Below, piece after piece: positions 51,946 to 59,693 of a stretch of DNA of 59,693 nt. Origin of the DNA: Polaromonas sp. (GTDB lineage Bacteria > Pseudomonadota > Gammaproteobacteria > Burkholderiales > Burkholderiaceae_C); assembly GCA_030683705.1 (NCBI GenBank), contig JAUXPP010000156.1, positions 1 through 59,693 of the forward strand. Reading direction: 5' to 3'. Position numbers and translations under genes: made by a program. The notes beneath the pieces were generated by a model. That model was given only the letters and a program-made list of their open reading frames with translations, had not been told where the DNA came from and ran no database searches. The first letter of the stretch is position 1; each line of letters opens with the position of its first letter.

Positions 51946-52811
51946 ACACACACGCCGAACTCCTCAGTGAACACGCCTGCTTCGGCGGCATTCAGCGCTT
52001 CTATCAGCACCATGCCCGCAGCATCGGCCTGCCCATGAAGTATTCGGTGTTCCTGCCGCCGCAAATCACGATCGACGACGCCGGCGGCAAGGTGCCTGCA
52101 CTGATCTACCTCGCCGGCCTGACCTGCAACGAGGAAACCTTCATGACCAAGGCCGGCGCGCAGCGGCTGGCCGCGACCCTGGGCCTGGCGCTGATCGCAC
52201 CGGACACCAGCCCGCGCGGCGCCCACGTCCCCGGCGAAACCGATAGCTGGGACATGGGTGTCGGTGCCGGCTTTTACCTGGATGCGCAGCAGGCACCCTG
52301 GGCCAAAAACTACCGCATGGAAACCTGGCTCACTGCCGAACTCCTGCCGCTGCTGACCGCCACCCTGCCCCTGCATCCCGGACGCATCGGCATCTTCGGC
52401 CACTCCATGGGCGGCCACGGCGCGCTGACGCTGGCGCTGCGCCACCCCACGCTGTTCAAGTCGGTGTCGGCGTTTGCGCCTATCTGCGCGCCCAGCCAGT
52501 GCCCCTGGGGCCGCAAGGCCTTCAGCGGCTACCTGGGCACCGATGAATCGGCCTGGGCGGCGCACGACGCCACCGCTCTGATGGCCAGGCTGGATACGGC
52601 GCCCTACCCCGGCGGCATCCTGATCGACCAGGGGCTGGCCGACAAGTTTTTGTCGGAGCAACTGCATCCGCACCTGTTTGAAGCGGCGTGTGCCCGCGCC
52701 GGCCAGGCGCTGCAACTGCGCTGGCACGCCGGTTACGACCACGGCTACTACTTCATCAGCACCTTCATGGCCGACCACCTGAATCACCACGCGCGGCAAC
52801 TGTCGGAATGA
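51942..52811 (+). CDS. fghA: S-formylglutathione hydrolase
   Basis: Hydrolyses S-formylglutathione to formate and glutathione, 289 residues of the esterase D family: GIQRFYQHHARSIGLPMKYS, YLAGLTCNEETFMTKAGAQR, nucleophile in IFGHSMGGHGALTLAL, DNA-unrelated Asp in GGILIDQGLADKFL, and the final His in HAGYDHGYYFISTFMADH. It completes the two-step pathway begun by frmA and shares its operon. The start overlaps the upstream stop by four bases. Confidence 0.94.
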   Translation: MNTHAELLSEHACFGGIQRFYQHHARSIGLPMKYSVFLPPQITIDDAGGKVPALIYLAGLTCNEETFMTKAGAQRLAATLGLALIAPDTSPRGAHVPGETDSWDMGVGAGFYLDAQQAPWAKNYRMETWLTAELLPLLTATLPLHPGRIGIFGHSMGGHGALTLALRHPTLFKSVSAFAPICAPSQCPWGRKAFSGYLGTDESAWAAHDATALMARLDTAPYPGGILIDQGLADKFLSEQLHPHLFEAACARAGQALQLRWHAGYDHGYYFISTFMADHLNHHARQLSE

Positions 52812-53017
52812 GGGCGATGGCGGTATATTGACGTCCCTATCAAAGCAGGGACTTGCGCTGATGGCCACCCGCAATCGCTGACCCCATGAGTTTTATGCTG
52901 GTGCGGCCCAGTCTCTATTTAATGCGTGCGTTTGTGATTTCACTACTCACTATCCGCATCGCAGCGGTTGCTAGTGATCGTCGGTGACGGCTGGCACACG
53001 TCCTCTCATTGCGCTGG

Positions 53018-53635
53018 TTACAGTTTCCCAGCACCACGTGCAGAGGCATCCTTATAGTCTTTATCTCGCTGTTTTGCGGCTCGAAGACTGGTTATTACTG
53101 CCTGACTTTGATCGACATGGTCGCCTCTGCTATCAATCTGAATTCCGATTATTTTCCCTTTCCAGGTGAGGGTTCGGTTGTCAAAGGATTGACCGCGTCC
53201 ATTTTTTACCATGCCTTGAGCGGTCGAATCGGGTTTGCCATATCGCGTAACGAAGAGGTTTTCCATTTTGGTGAACCTCGATATATGAGCGATCAGCAAA
53301 AAGACTGCCGGATAACCGTCATAAACACGAAGTTTTACGGTGTTCCCTAGCCCGAGATCAGGTGTCTTGTAGAGTTCGAAATAATTTTTTTCTAACTGCA
53401 TATAACAAGTCTCAGTGATGTTTTCTAACGCTTGGTGATCAACCATGTGTGTCCAAGACACTAAAGGGCAAGCCAGCATTTCACCTGGAAAAGGCCTGTT
53501 TAGATCAATCCCTAAGAACGTATTAGATTCGTTATTCAGACCTTCGCTTCGAGCTGCGGCTGGCGCGGCGAACGCTATTGCATAAACAAGAGAGAAACAC
53601 AAAGCACTTATAAATTTCAGCAGGTATTTTTTCAT
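53018..53635 (-). CDS. Hypothetical exported protein, AT-rich gene
   Basis: Uncharacterised protein of 205 residues. The N-terminus MKKYLLKFISALCFSLVYAI to FAAPAAA is a clear signal peptide, and the ATG at 53633-53635 begins it; the frame extends 30 codons upstream without one. The mature part has no motif I recognise; it includes FLGIDLNRPFPGEMLACPL, a central MQLEKNYFELYKTPDLG and a hydrophobic AVFLLIAHISRF. Base composition is markedly AT-richer than flanking genes, and there is no operon partner. Probably recently acquired. The flanking gaps 52812-53017 and 53636-53803 hold only a small hairpin (GTCCCT/AGGGAC, 52833-52852). Confidence 0.6.
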   Translation of the reverse strand: MKKYLLKFISALCFSLVYAIAFAAPAAARSEGLNNESNTFLGIDLNRPFPGEMLACPLVSWTHMVDHQALENITETCYMQLEKNYFELYKTPDLGLGNTVKLRVYDGYPAVFLLIAHISRFTKMENLFVTRYGKPDSTAQGMVKNGRGQSFDNRTLTWKGKIIGIQIDSRGDHVDQSQAVITSLRAAKQRDKDYKDASARGAGKL

Positions 53636-53803
53636 TGAGTAAACAAAAAAGGACCAAGGAAGAAGGAGGCCATCTAGAGCGAGGATAGCAGGGCCTCTTC
53701 CGGCCGGAGATCTTGCACGACGCAAAACTCAATCGATGGGGACAGGGCATTGTTCAGCACGGCTATCGACTGATCGCATGCGACGCTCAACCAAAATGGT
53801 GGA

Positions 53804-54892
53804 TCAAAACAGGCTACCCTGACCTGAACCCGATGGCGACCTGAACTGGCGCAGGTCCAGCTCGACACGCTGGCGGTTGAAACCGAGGCGGTGGCAGGTT
53901 TTTTCAAAACGCTGCTTGATCAGGTCGGCCCAGAGCCCGCTGCCTTTCATGCGCGAGGCGAAGTCGCTGTCGTAGTCCTTGCCGCCGCGCATCTCCTGGA
54001 TACGCGCCATGATGCGCTCCGCGCGCTGCGGGTAATGCAGGTCCAGCCACTGCCTGAACAGCGGCGCCACCTCCCAGGGCAGGCGGATCACGGTGTAAAA
54101 CGCCGAACGTGCGCCGGCCTCCCAGGCGGCTTCCAGCACCTTTTCCATGTCGTCGTTGACGAAGGGAATCTGTGGCGCGACGCTGACCCCGACCGGCACG
54201 CCGGCTTCGGCCAGGGTGCGGATAGTGCGCAAGCGCCGGTGCGGCGCGGCGGCGCGAGGCTCCAGCGTGCGCGCCAGTTCCGGGTCCAGCGTGGTGATGG
54301 TCACATACACCGCCGCCAGCCGCTCGGCCGCCATGGGGGCGATCAGGTCGAGGTCGCGCTCCACGCCACTGGATTTGGTGACCAGCGAAAAAGGGTGCCG
54401 CGCCTGCTGCAGCACCGCGATCACCGACCGGGTCAGGCGCAGCTCGCGCTCGACCGGCTGGTAGCAGTCGGTGCCGGAGCCGATGTTGAGCAGCTTGGGC
54501 AGATAACTGCGTTTGCCCAGGTCGGCTCGCAGCATCTCGGCAATGTTGCGCTTGGCGATCAGTTGTGTCTCGAAGTCCAGCCCCGGCGAGAGGTTCAGGT
54601 AGCTGTGCGTCGGCCGCGCATAACAGTAGATGCAGCCGTGTTCGCAGCCGCGGTAAGGGTTCAGGCTGTAATCGAAAAAGATGTCGGGCGAATCGTTGCG
54701 CACGATGGCGCTGCGGGCGTCCTCGAAGCTCACCGTGGTTTCCAGTGGGGGCCGGCCGTCCGCGGCGTCTGCCTCCAGCGTGCCCCAGCCGTCGTCCCAA
54801 TCCGCGCGTGTGTCTTTCCCGAAGCGGTGCGCCAGGCGCGTGGCGCTGCCGCGGCCCTTGATGGCGTGGACGGGGATCAGGACATCGGGCAT
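53804..54892 (-). CDS. PA0069-family radical SAM protein
   Basis: Radical S-adenosylmethionine protein of 362 residues related to spore-photolyase-like SplB and PA0069/Rv2578c. N-terminus MPDVLIPVHAIKGRGSATRL matches the family start; the [4Fe-4S] cluster motif C-x3-C-x2-C is in YRGCEHGCIYCYARPTH. The rest is a TIM-barrel core (VERDLDLIAPMAAERLAAVY). The ATG at 54890-54892 is chosen because it gives the family N-terminus; the frame goes 23 codons further. Reaction unknown. Confidence 0.9.
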   Translation of the reverse strand: MPDVLIPVHAIKGRGSATRLAHRFGKDTRADWDDGWGTLEADAADGRPPLETTVSFEDARSAIVRNDSPDIFFDYSLNPYRGCEHGCIYCYARPTHSYLNLSPGLDFETQLIAKRNIAEMLRADLGKRSYLPKLLNIGSGTDCYQPVERELRLTRSVIAVLQQARHPFSLVTKSSGVERDLDLIAPMAAERLAAVYVTITTLDPELARTLEPRAAAPHRRLRTIRTLAEAGVPVGVSVAPQIPFVNDDMEKVLEAAWEAGARSAFYTVIRLPWEVAPLFRQWLDLHYPQRAERIMARIQEMRGGKDYDSDFASRMKGSGLWADLIKQRFEKTCHRLGFNRQRVELDLRQFRSPSGSGQGSLF

Positions 54893-54970
54893 GGCGGCAA
54901 TCAGGTGGAAATAACTGTATGAATAACCAGTATATTCCTCCCATGATTGGTCCGCAAGCACGGGCCATCC

Positions 54971-55028
54971 GCTATGAAATCAGGAGCTGCTTACGCTCAC
55001 CGAATATGGGCTGGAGCCAGTTTTGGCT
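54971..55028 (+). repeat. Dispersed ~57-bp repeat copy
   Basis: GCTATGAAATCAGGAGCTGC, TTACGCTCACCGAATATGGG, CTGGAGCCAGTTTTGGC. It lies between the divergently placed ends of the radical SAM upstream region and the acyltransferase stop. Confidence 0.82.
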
Positions 55029-55047
55029 AAAAGACAGGAACAAAGGC

Positions 55048-56091
55048 TTAGCGCGCGGGCAGCGCCGGCCTGAACCAGCCGCGCCAACGCGCCTCGGGGG
55101 ACTCGACGCAGCGGTACATCACCTCGCCGGCCAGCAGCGACAAGCCGAAGGCCGTCAGCATGCCGAGGGCATTGGCCGCCAGATGCGCCGGCCAGAAATG
55201 ATTCACCACCGCGTTGACCAGCAGGCAGACCGGAAAGTGGATCAGGAACACCGCATAGGAGATCTGTCCCAGCCGCAGCATCCAGGCCTGCTGCAGCCAG
55301 CGTGCCGGCCAGTCGCTGCGCTGCAGCCAGACCAGCCCCAGCGCCACCGCCACGGCCACCAGCAGCCGCCCGCGGAAGTCCAGCAGCAGCGCGGCGGCGC
55401 CCAGGGCCACGATGACCATCAGCCAGCGCGCCGGCCGCTCGCTTCGGCTGGCCCACCAGGCCATCATGCCCAGACCGTAAGCACCGAAGAAGTACAGGCC
55501 GGTCATGTCGAGTTCGCTGCGTCGGTTGAAGACCAGCAATGAGGCCGCGGCCAGCGCCAGCACCGCCCAGCGATGGCGGCTGCCGCGAATCAGCGTCAGC
55601 AAGGCCACGCTCAGGACAAACAGCTGGAAGTCAATCGCGACGTACCAGATGCCGGCCGACAGGGCCTCCTGGCCCAGCAGGTCCTGCAGCAAAAACACAT
55701 GGGCCAGCAGTTGCCACAGCGCCGGCGCCCCGGGCACCGAGTCATGCTGCAGCCAGGGCCGCACCAGCGCCGCCACCCCCACGGTGATCAGCACCGCCAC
55801 CACCAGCGGCAGCGCCAGACGGCGGTAACGCCTGAGGATCAGGCGCAGCGGCTGTTCGAAGCGCGCGCGGCCGTCCGGAGCCAGCGAGCAGGCGGCCAGA
55901 AAGCCGCCGACCACCAGGAAGACCTGCACCGCCATGCGGCCGTAGGTATAGAGCCAGTTCATGAGCCACGGCGCGGCGCCGTGAACCACGTCGGACATGG
56001 GACCGTAAAACGCCAGGTGGTGCCAGACGATCAGCACGCAGGCCCCGCCCTTGAGGGCATCCACCCCGGGCAGGCGTTGCGCAGCCGCCAT
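55048..56091 (-). CDS. Acyltransferase-3 family membrane protein (OafA/YrhL-like)
   Basis: Integral membrane acyltransferase of 347 residues, about ten hydrophobic segments. The conserved N-terminal pattern GVDALKGGACVLIVWHHLAF includes the catalytic-region His, and FLVVGGFLAACSLAP and RRYRRLALPLVVAVLI follow. Such proteins acetylate polysaccharides, peptidoglycan or glycolipids. I took the ATG at 56089-56091 rather than the TTG six bases upstream. No glycan operon surrounds it, so the acceptor is unknown. Confidence 0.85.
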   Translation of the reverse strand: MAAAQRLPGVDALKGGACVLIVWHHLAFYGPMSDVVHGAAPWLMNWLYTYGRMAVQVFLVVGGFLAACSLAPDGRARFEQPLRLILRRYRRLALPLVVAVLITVGVAALVRPWLQHDSVPGAPALWQLLAHVFLLQDLLGQEALSAGIWYVAIDFQLFVLSVALLTLIRGSRHRWAVLALAAASLLVFNRRSELDMTGLYFFGAYGLGMMAWWASRSERPARWLMVIVALGAAALLLDFRGRLLVAVAVALGLVWLQRSDWPARWLQQAWMLRLGQISYAVFLIHFPVCLLVNAVVNHFWPAHLAANALGMLTAFGLSLLAGEVMYRCVESPEARWRGWFRPALPAR

Positions 56092-56103
56092 GACCAATCA
56101 ACG

Positions 56104-57066
56104 TCAGGCGCAGATGCGCTGGCGGGCCTGGTCGTACTCGCGCTTGAGCTGGGCCACGTAGTCGGCCGTGCTTTGCACCCTGGTGATGGCGCCTATGCCC
56201 TGGCCGCAGCCCCAGATGTCTTTCCAGGCCTTGGACTTGCTGCCCTCGCCGCTGGCGAAGTTCATGGTTTTCAGGTCGCCCTCGGGCAGGTTGTCCGGGT
56301 CCATGCCGGCGGCAACGATGGATGGCTTGAGGTAGTTCCCGTGCACGCCGGTGAACAGGCTGGAGTAAACGATGTCGTCGCTGTTGCTGTCGACGATGGA
56401 CTGCTTGTAGGCGTCGGCGGCGCGCGCCTCGTCGGTGGCGATGAAGGCCGAGCCGATGTAGGCGAAATCGGCGCCCATGGCCTGCGCCGCCAGCACCGCG
56501 CCGCCGGTGGAGATGGAACCCGACAGCGCCAGCGGCCCGTCGAACCACTGGCGGATTTCCTGGATCAGCGCGAAAGGGCTTTTCACGCCGGCATGGCCGC
56601 CGGCACCGGCAGCCACCGCGACCAGCCCGTCGGCGCCTTTTTCAATCGCCTTGCGCGCGAACCTGTTGTTGATGATGTCGTGCAGCACCACGCCGCCGTA
56701 GCTGTGCGCCGCGGCATTGATGTCCTCGCGCGCGCCCAGCGAGGTGATGTAGATCGGCACCTTGTACTTCACGCACATTTCCATGTCGTGGTCCAGCCTG
56801 TCGTTGGACTTGTGCACGATCTGGTTGATCGCAAACGGCGCCGCCGGCTTGCCGGGATTCGCAGCGTTGTAGGCCGCCAGGGTTTCGGTGATCTCGGCCA
56901 GCCAGTCTTCCAGCTGCGCCGCCGGACGCGCATTGAGCGCCGGCATGGCGCCGACCACGCCGGCGATGCACTGGGCGATCACCAGCTTGGGGTTGCTGAT
57001 GATGAACAGCGGCGAGCCGATGATGGGCAGCGGCAGATTGTCTAGCGGCGCGGGAAGTCTGGACAT
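56104..57066 (-). CDS. Nitronate monooxygenase / 2-nitropropane dioxygenase-like
   Basis: FMN-dependent TIM-barrel enzyme of 320 residues. Features: PLPIIGSPLFIISNPKLVIA, PFAINQIVHKSNDRL, DGLVAVAAGAGGHAGVKSPF with the phosphate/flavin Gly-rich loop, and ALSGSISTGGAVLAAQAMGA. Start at the ATG 57064-57066 with GGAG upstream. It follows acyl-CoA dehydrogenase in an order common in Burkholderiales, so it may act on an acyl-CoA-related substrate or quench nitronates. The group often annotated as class II NMO or enoyl-[acp] reductase FabK are relatives. Confidence 0.88.
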   Translation of the reverse strand: MSRLPAPLDNLPLPIIGSPLFIISNPKLVIAQCIAGVVGAMPALNARPAAQLEDWLAEITETLAAYNAANPGKPAAPFAINQIVHKSNDRLDHDMEMCVKYKVPIYITSLGAREDINAAAHSYGGVVLHDIINNRFARKAIEKGADGLVAVAAGAGGHAGVKSPFALIQEIRQWFDGPLALSGSISTGGAVLAAQAMGADFAYIGSAFIATDEARAADAYKQSIVDSNSDDIVYSSLFTGVHGNYLKPSIVAAGMDPDNLPEGDLKTMNFASGEGSKSKAWKDIWGCGQGIGAITRVQSTADYVAQLKREYDQARQRICA

Positions 57067-57100
57067 GGTGTCTCCGGTCAAGTCAGTCGTATTTATAGGA

Positions 57101-57155
57101 AAATAGGGCTGCAGCCCCTGTCAATCGTGCGACAGCAGCTATTGAATTAATAGCA
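57101..57155 (-). repeat. Dispersed ~57-bp repeat copy
   Basis: Minus-strand reading: TGCTATTAATTCAATAGCTG, CTGTCGCACGATTGACAGGG, GCTGCAGCCCTATTT. It fills the 98-base gap between nitronate monooxygenase and acyl-CoA dehydrogenase genes. Confidence 0.8.
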
Positions 57156-57164
57156 GTCGCAGCT

Positions 57165-58955
57165 TCAGAAGGCCTCGAGCGCCAGCGCCGTGACGCTGTC
57201 GGCGCCATCCACAATGCTGTCGCGCATGCCCGGCGCCTTGCTGAGCAGGTGGTCGGCATAAAACACCGCGGTGGTGATCTTGGCTTTCATGAAGTCCACG
57301 TCATGGCCGGCGGCCAGTTCTTGCTCGGCGACCAGCAGCGAACGCGCCAGTTGCCAGCCGGCCACCAGGTTGCCGGCCAGCATCAAATAGGGCACGCTGC
57401 CGGCGAAGACGGCGTTCGGCGAGGCCTTGGTGTTGCCGGCGACAAATTCCACGACATCCACAAACGCTTCGCGCGCGGCTGTGAGTCGCTTCGCAACGGT
57501 TTTGGCCGCAGCACCGCCCTGCTTGAGCAAGGCGGCTTCGGTCTTTTCGATCTGGGCGGCAATGCCTTTGGCGGTCTGGCCGCCGTCGCGCGCAGTTTTG
57601 CGGCCCACCAGGTCGTTGGCCTGGATGGCAGTGGTGCCTTCGTAAATCGTCAAAATCTTGGCGTCGCGGTAATACTGCGCTGCGCCGGTCTCCTCGATGA
57701 AACCCATGCCGCCGTGCACCTGCACGCCCAGCGAGGTGACTTCCAGGCTCATCTCGGTGCTGTAGCCCTTGACCAGCGGCACCATGTATTCATAAAAAGC
57801 CTGGTTCTGCTTGCGCACCTCGGCATCGGGGTGGTGGTGCGAGGCGTCGTAGGCCGCAGCAGCCACCGAAGCCATTGCGCGGCAGCCTTCGGTGTAGGCG
57901 CGCATGGTCATCAGCATGCGCTTGACATCAGGGTGGTGGATGATGGGCGCGCTGGCGTTGATCGATCCATCGACGGGCCGGCTCTGCACGCGGTCCTTCG
58001 CAAAGCTCACGGCCTTCTGGTAGGCGCGCTCGGCAATCGCGATGCCCTGCATGCCGACGGCGTAACGCGCCGAGTTCATCATGATGAACATGTACTCGAG
58101 GCCGCGGTTCTCCTGGCCGACGATGTACCCCACAGCACCACCGGTATCGCCGTACTGCAGCACAGCTGTCGGGCTGGCCTTGATGCCCATCGTGTGTTCG
58201 ATGCTGACGCAATGCACATCGTTGCGCGCACCCAGCGTCCCATCCTTGCCGACCATGAACTTGGGCACGACAAACAGGCTGATGCCTTTCACGCCTTCGG
58301 GCGCACCGGTCACGCGCGCCAGCACCAGGTGCACGATGTTCTCGGCCATGTCGTGTTCACCGTAGGTAATGAAAATCTTGGTGCCGAACACCTTGTAGGT
58401 GCCGTCGGGCTGCGGCTCGGCGCGGCTGCGCACCATGGCCAGGTCGGAGCCGGCCTGCGGTTCGGTCAGGTTCATGGTGCCGGTCCACTGGCCGCTGACC
58501 AGCTTTTCCAGGTACACCGCCTTGAGTTCGTCCGAGCCGGCTGTCAGCAGCGCCTCGATGGCCCCATCGCTGAGCAGGGGGCACAGCGCAAAACTCATGT
58601 TGGCCGAGTTGAGCATTTCGCCGCAGGCCGCACCAATCGTCTTGGGCAGGCCCTGGCCGCCGAAATCCTGCGGATGCTGCAGGCCCTGCCAGCCGCCTTC
58701 GGCGTATTGTTTGTAGGCCTCCCTGAAGCCGGGCGTCGTCGTGACCACGCCGTCTTTCCAGCTCGAGGGGTTTTTGTCGCCCTCCCAGTTCAAGGGCGAC
58801 AGCACCCCCTCGTTGAACTTGGCGCACTCTTCGAGCACGGCCTGCGCCGTCTCGAAGCCGGCTTCTTCAAACCCCGGGATCTGCGCCACGGCATCGATGT
58901 CGGCCAGGTGTTTGATATCAAACAGCATGTCCTTGAGGGGGGCTTTGTAGCTCAT
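57165..58955 (-). CDS. Acyl-CoA dehydrogenase (DmdC-like, extended C-terminal domain)
   Basis: FAD enzyme of 596 residues that oxidises acyl-CoA to enoyl-CoA. Acyl-CoA dehydrogenase domains: MNLTEPQAGSDLAMVRSRAE, ITYGEHDMAENIVHLVLARV, GYIVGQENRGLEYMFIMMNS and QVHGGMGFIEETGAAQYYRD; the extended C-terminus (from about 470) matches the 3-methylmercaptopropionyl-CoA dehydrogenase-type group. Electrons go to ETF, whose alpha subunit is encoded just upstream. The ATG at 58953-58955 is preferred; the frame is open 16 codons further. Confidence 0.9.
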   Translation of the reverse strand: MSYKAPLKDMLFDIKHLADIDAVAQIPGFEEAGFETAQAVLEECAKFNEGVLSPLNWEGDKNPSSWKDGVVTTTPGFREAYKQYAEGGWQGLQHPQDFGGQGLPKTIGAACGEMLNSANMSFALCPLLSDGAIEALLTAGSDELKAVYLEKLVSGQWTGTMNLTEPQAGSDLAMVRSRAEPQPDGTYKVFGTKIFITYGEHDMAENIVHLVLARVTGAPEGVKGISLFVVPKFMVGKDGTLGARNDVHCVSIEHTMGIKASPTAVLQYGDTGGAVGYIVGQENRGLEYMFIMMNSARYAVGMQGIAIAERAYQKAVSFAKDRVQSRPVDGSINASAPIIHHPDVKRMLMTMRAYTEGCRAMASVAAAAYDASHHHPDAEVRKQNQAFYEYMVPLVKGYSTEMSLEVTSLGVQVHGGMGFIEETGAAQYYRDAKILTIYEGTTAIQANDLVGRKTARDGGQTAKGIAAQIEKTEAALLKQGGAAAKTVAKRLTAAREAFVDVVEFVAGNTKASPNAVFAGSVPYLMLAGNLVAGWQLARSLLVAEQELAAGHDVDFMKAKITTAVFYADHLLSKAPGMRDSIVDGADSVTALALEAF

Positions 58956-59001
58956 GTCTTTGTCTCCGCGAATATCGTCAGTCCCGCAGGATCGCGGGCG
59001 C

Positions 59002-59030
59002 AAAAAAAAGGGCGCCGCTGCGGCGCCCTT
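59002..59030 (-). terminator. Rho-independent terminator after etfA
   Basis: AAGGGCGCCG (59008-59017) and CGGCGCCCTT (59021-59030) form a 10-bp stem with a three-base loop; on the minus strand it is followed by a run of eight T (59002-59009). It lies between etfA and the acyl-CoA dehydrogenase gene. Confidence 0.88.
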
Positions 59031-59033
59031 GCC

Positions 59034-59693
59034 TCACAGGGCCTTGACCAGCTCGGGCACGGCCGCAAACAGGTCGGCTTCCAGGCCGTAATCGGCGACG
59101 CTGAAGATCGGGGCTTCCGGATCCTTGTTGATCGCGACGATGACCTTGCTGTCCTTCATGCCGGCCAGATGCTGGATCGCGCCGCTGATGCCGGCGGCGA
59201 TGTAGAGCTGGGGCGCGACGATCTTGCCGGTCTGGCCGACCTGCCAGTCGTTGGGCGCGTAGCCGGCGTCCACCGCGGCGCGCGAGGCGCCGAGCGCGGC
59301 GCCCAGCTTGTCGGCCAGCGGCGTCATGACCTCGTTGAACTTCTCGGCACTGCCCAGCGCGCGGCCGCCGCTGACGATGATCTTGGCGGCGGTCAGTTCG
59401 GGTCGGTCACTTTTGGCGATTTCGCTGCCGACAAACACCGACTTGCCGCTGTCGGCCTCGCCGCTGACCACGTCCACTGCAGCGGAACCGCCGGTAGCCG
59501 CAGCCGCGTCAAAACCGGTGGTGCGAACGGTGATGACCTTGGTCGCGTCACTGCTCTGGACCATGGCAATCGCGTTGCCGGCGTAGATCGGGCGCTCGAA
59601 GGTGTCGGCCGCATCGACCTTGGTGATGTCGGAAATCTGGCCCACGTCGAGCAGCGCGGCGACGCGCGGCGCGATGTTCTTGCCGGAGGCGGT
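59034..59693 (-). CDS. etfA: Electron transfer flavoprotein subunit alpha (partial)
   Basis: FAD-binding half of the heterodimeric electron carrier between acyl-CoA dehydrogenases and ETF-ubiquinone oxidoreductase. The N-terminus is beyond the right edge; about 219 residues are visible. The C-terminal FAD domain is unmistakable: [60 protein letters not shown] and [20 protein letters not shown]. etfB is expected just outside the window. Confidence 0.94.
   Translation of the reverse strand, partial: TASGKNIAPRVAALLDVGQISDITKVDAADTFERPIYAGNAIAMVQSSDATKVITVRTTGFDAAAATGGSAAVDVVSGEADSGKSVFVGSEIAKSDRPELTAAKIIVSGGRALGSAEKFNEVMTPLADKLGAALGASRAAVDAGYAPNDWQVGQTGKIVAPQLYIAAGISGAIQHLAGMKDSKVIVAINKDPEAPIFSVADYGLEADLFAAVPELVKAL

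Noticed and set aside
52812..53017. Possible small gene after fghA
   Set aside because: Frames are short or broken and no ribosome-binding site precedes a start; only a 6-bp hairpin is evident.

Overview
The window reads as a chromosomal segment of a high-GC betaproteobacterium, most likely Burkholderiales/Comamonadaceae (Polaromonas-, Variovorax- or Rhodoferax-like). The reasons are three orphan Bug-type tricarboxylate-transporter binding proteins, TRAP and Liv-type importers, an etfA / acyl-CoA dehydrogenase / nitronate monooxygenase run, and a short dispersed repeat that I associate from memory with this family. No rRNA, tRNA, CRISPR array, transposase or integrase was seen. No stretch above about 300 bases lacks a gene; the longer gaps hold repeats, hairpins or promoters and are described in the entries.

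Layout. (1) 1-5172: a TRAP binding protein, a VanA/VanB-like Rieske O-demethylase pair with an FCD-type GntR regulator, and a divergent MetE-C-like methyltransferase; GTATAC-like sites suggest shared control. (2) 5400-9549: a thioredoxin-like protein, then small toxin-antitoxin genes (PIN/AbrB and HEPN/MNT), a PPC-domain protein and two DUF1801 proteins. (3) 9730-13979: LysR regulator, deacetylase-fold hydrolase, Bug protein and amidase. (4) 14253-17090: lower-GC pair of a MazG-like NTP pyrophosphohydrolase and a nuclease-helicase protein ending in a LexA/UmuD-like self-cleaving peptidase domain, the best candidate for an undescribed defence system. (5) 17139-20803: glutathione S-transferase, a fused betaine-type binding protein/permease, and a GSU2403-type nucleotidyltransferase with a palindromic promoter. 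(6) 20914-33382: a hexuronate oxidation regulon: uronate dehydrogenase, TRAP importer, lactonase, GarD, GarL, GarR, a FadR-type regulator, Bug proteins and a Gfo/Idh/MocA oxidoreductase. (7) 33402-44979: a hydroxycinnamate cluster: amidohydrolase, crotonase, feruloyl-CoA synthase-like ligase, SDR, Liv ABC importer, tannase/feruloyl-esterase lipoprotein and a MarR regulator, with a perfect palindrome at the divergent promoter. (8) 45212-49697: HxlR-like regulator and grpE-dnaK-dnaJ. (9) 49919-52811: glutathione-dependent formaldehyde oxidation (frmA, fghA) with an epoxide-hydrolase-like gene between them. (10) 53018-59693: an AT-rich secreted protein, a radical SAM protein, a membrane acyltransferase, nitronate monooxygenase, acyl-CoA dehydrogenase and the C-terminal part of etfA.

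How it fits together. The metabolic genes point to growth on plant cell-wall material: pectin-type uronates (region 6), ester-linked hydroxycinnamates (region 7), demethylation of methoxylated aromatics (region 1), and disposal of the formaldehyde that Rieske O-demethylases release (region 9). Interspersed conflict genes and at least twelve copies of a roughly 57-bp repeat, one inside a coding sequence, give the segment its accessory character.
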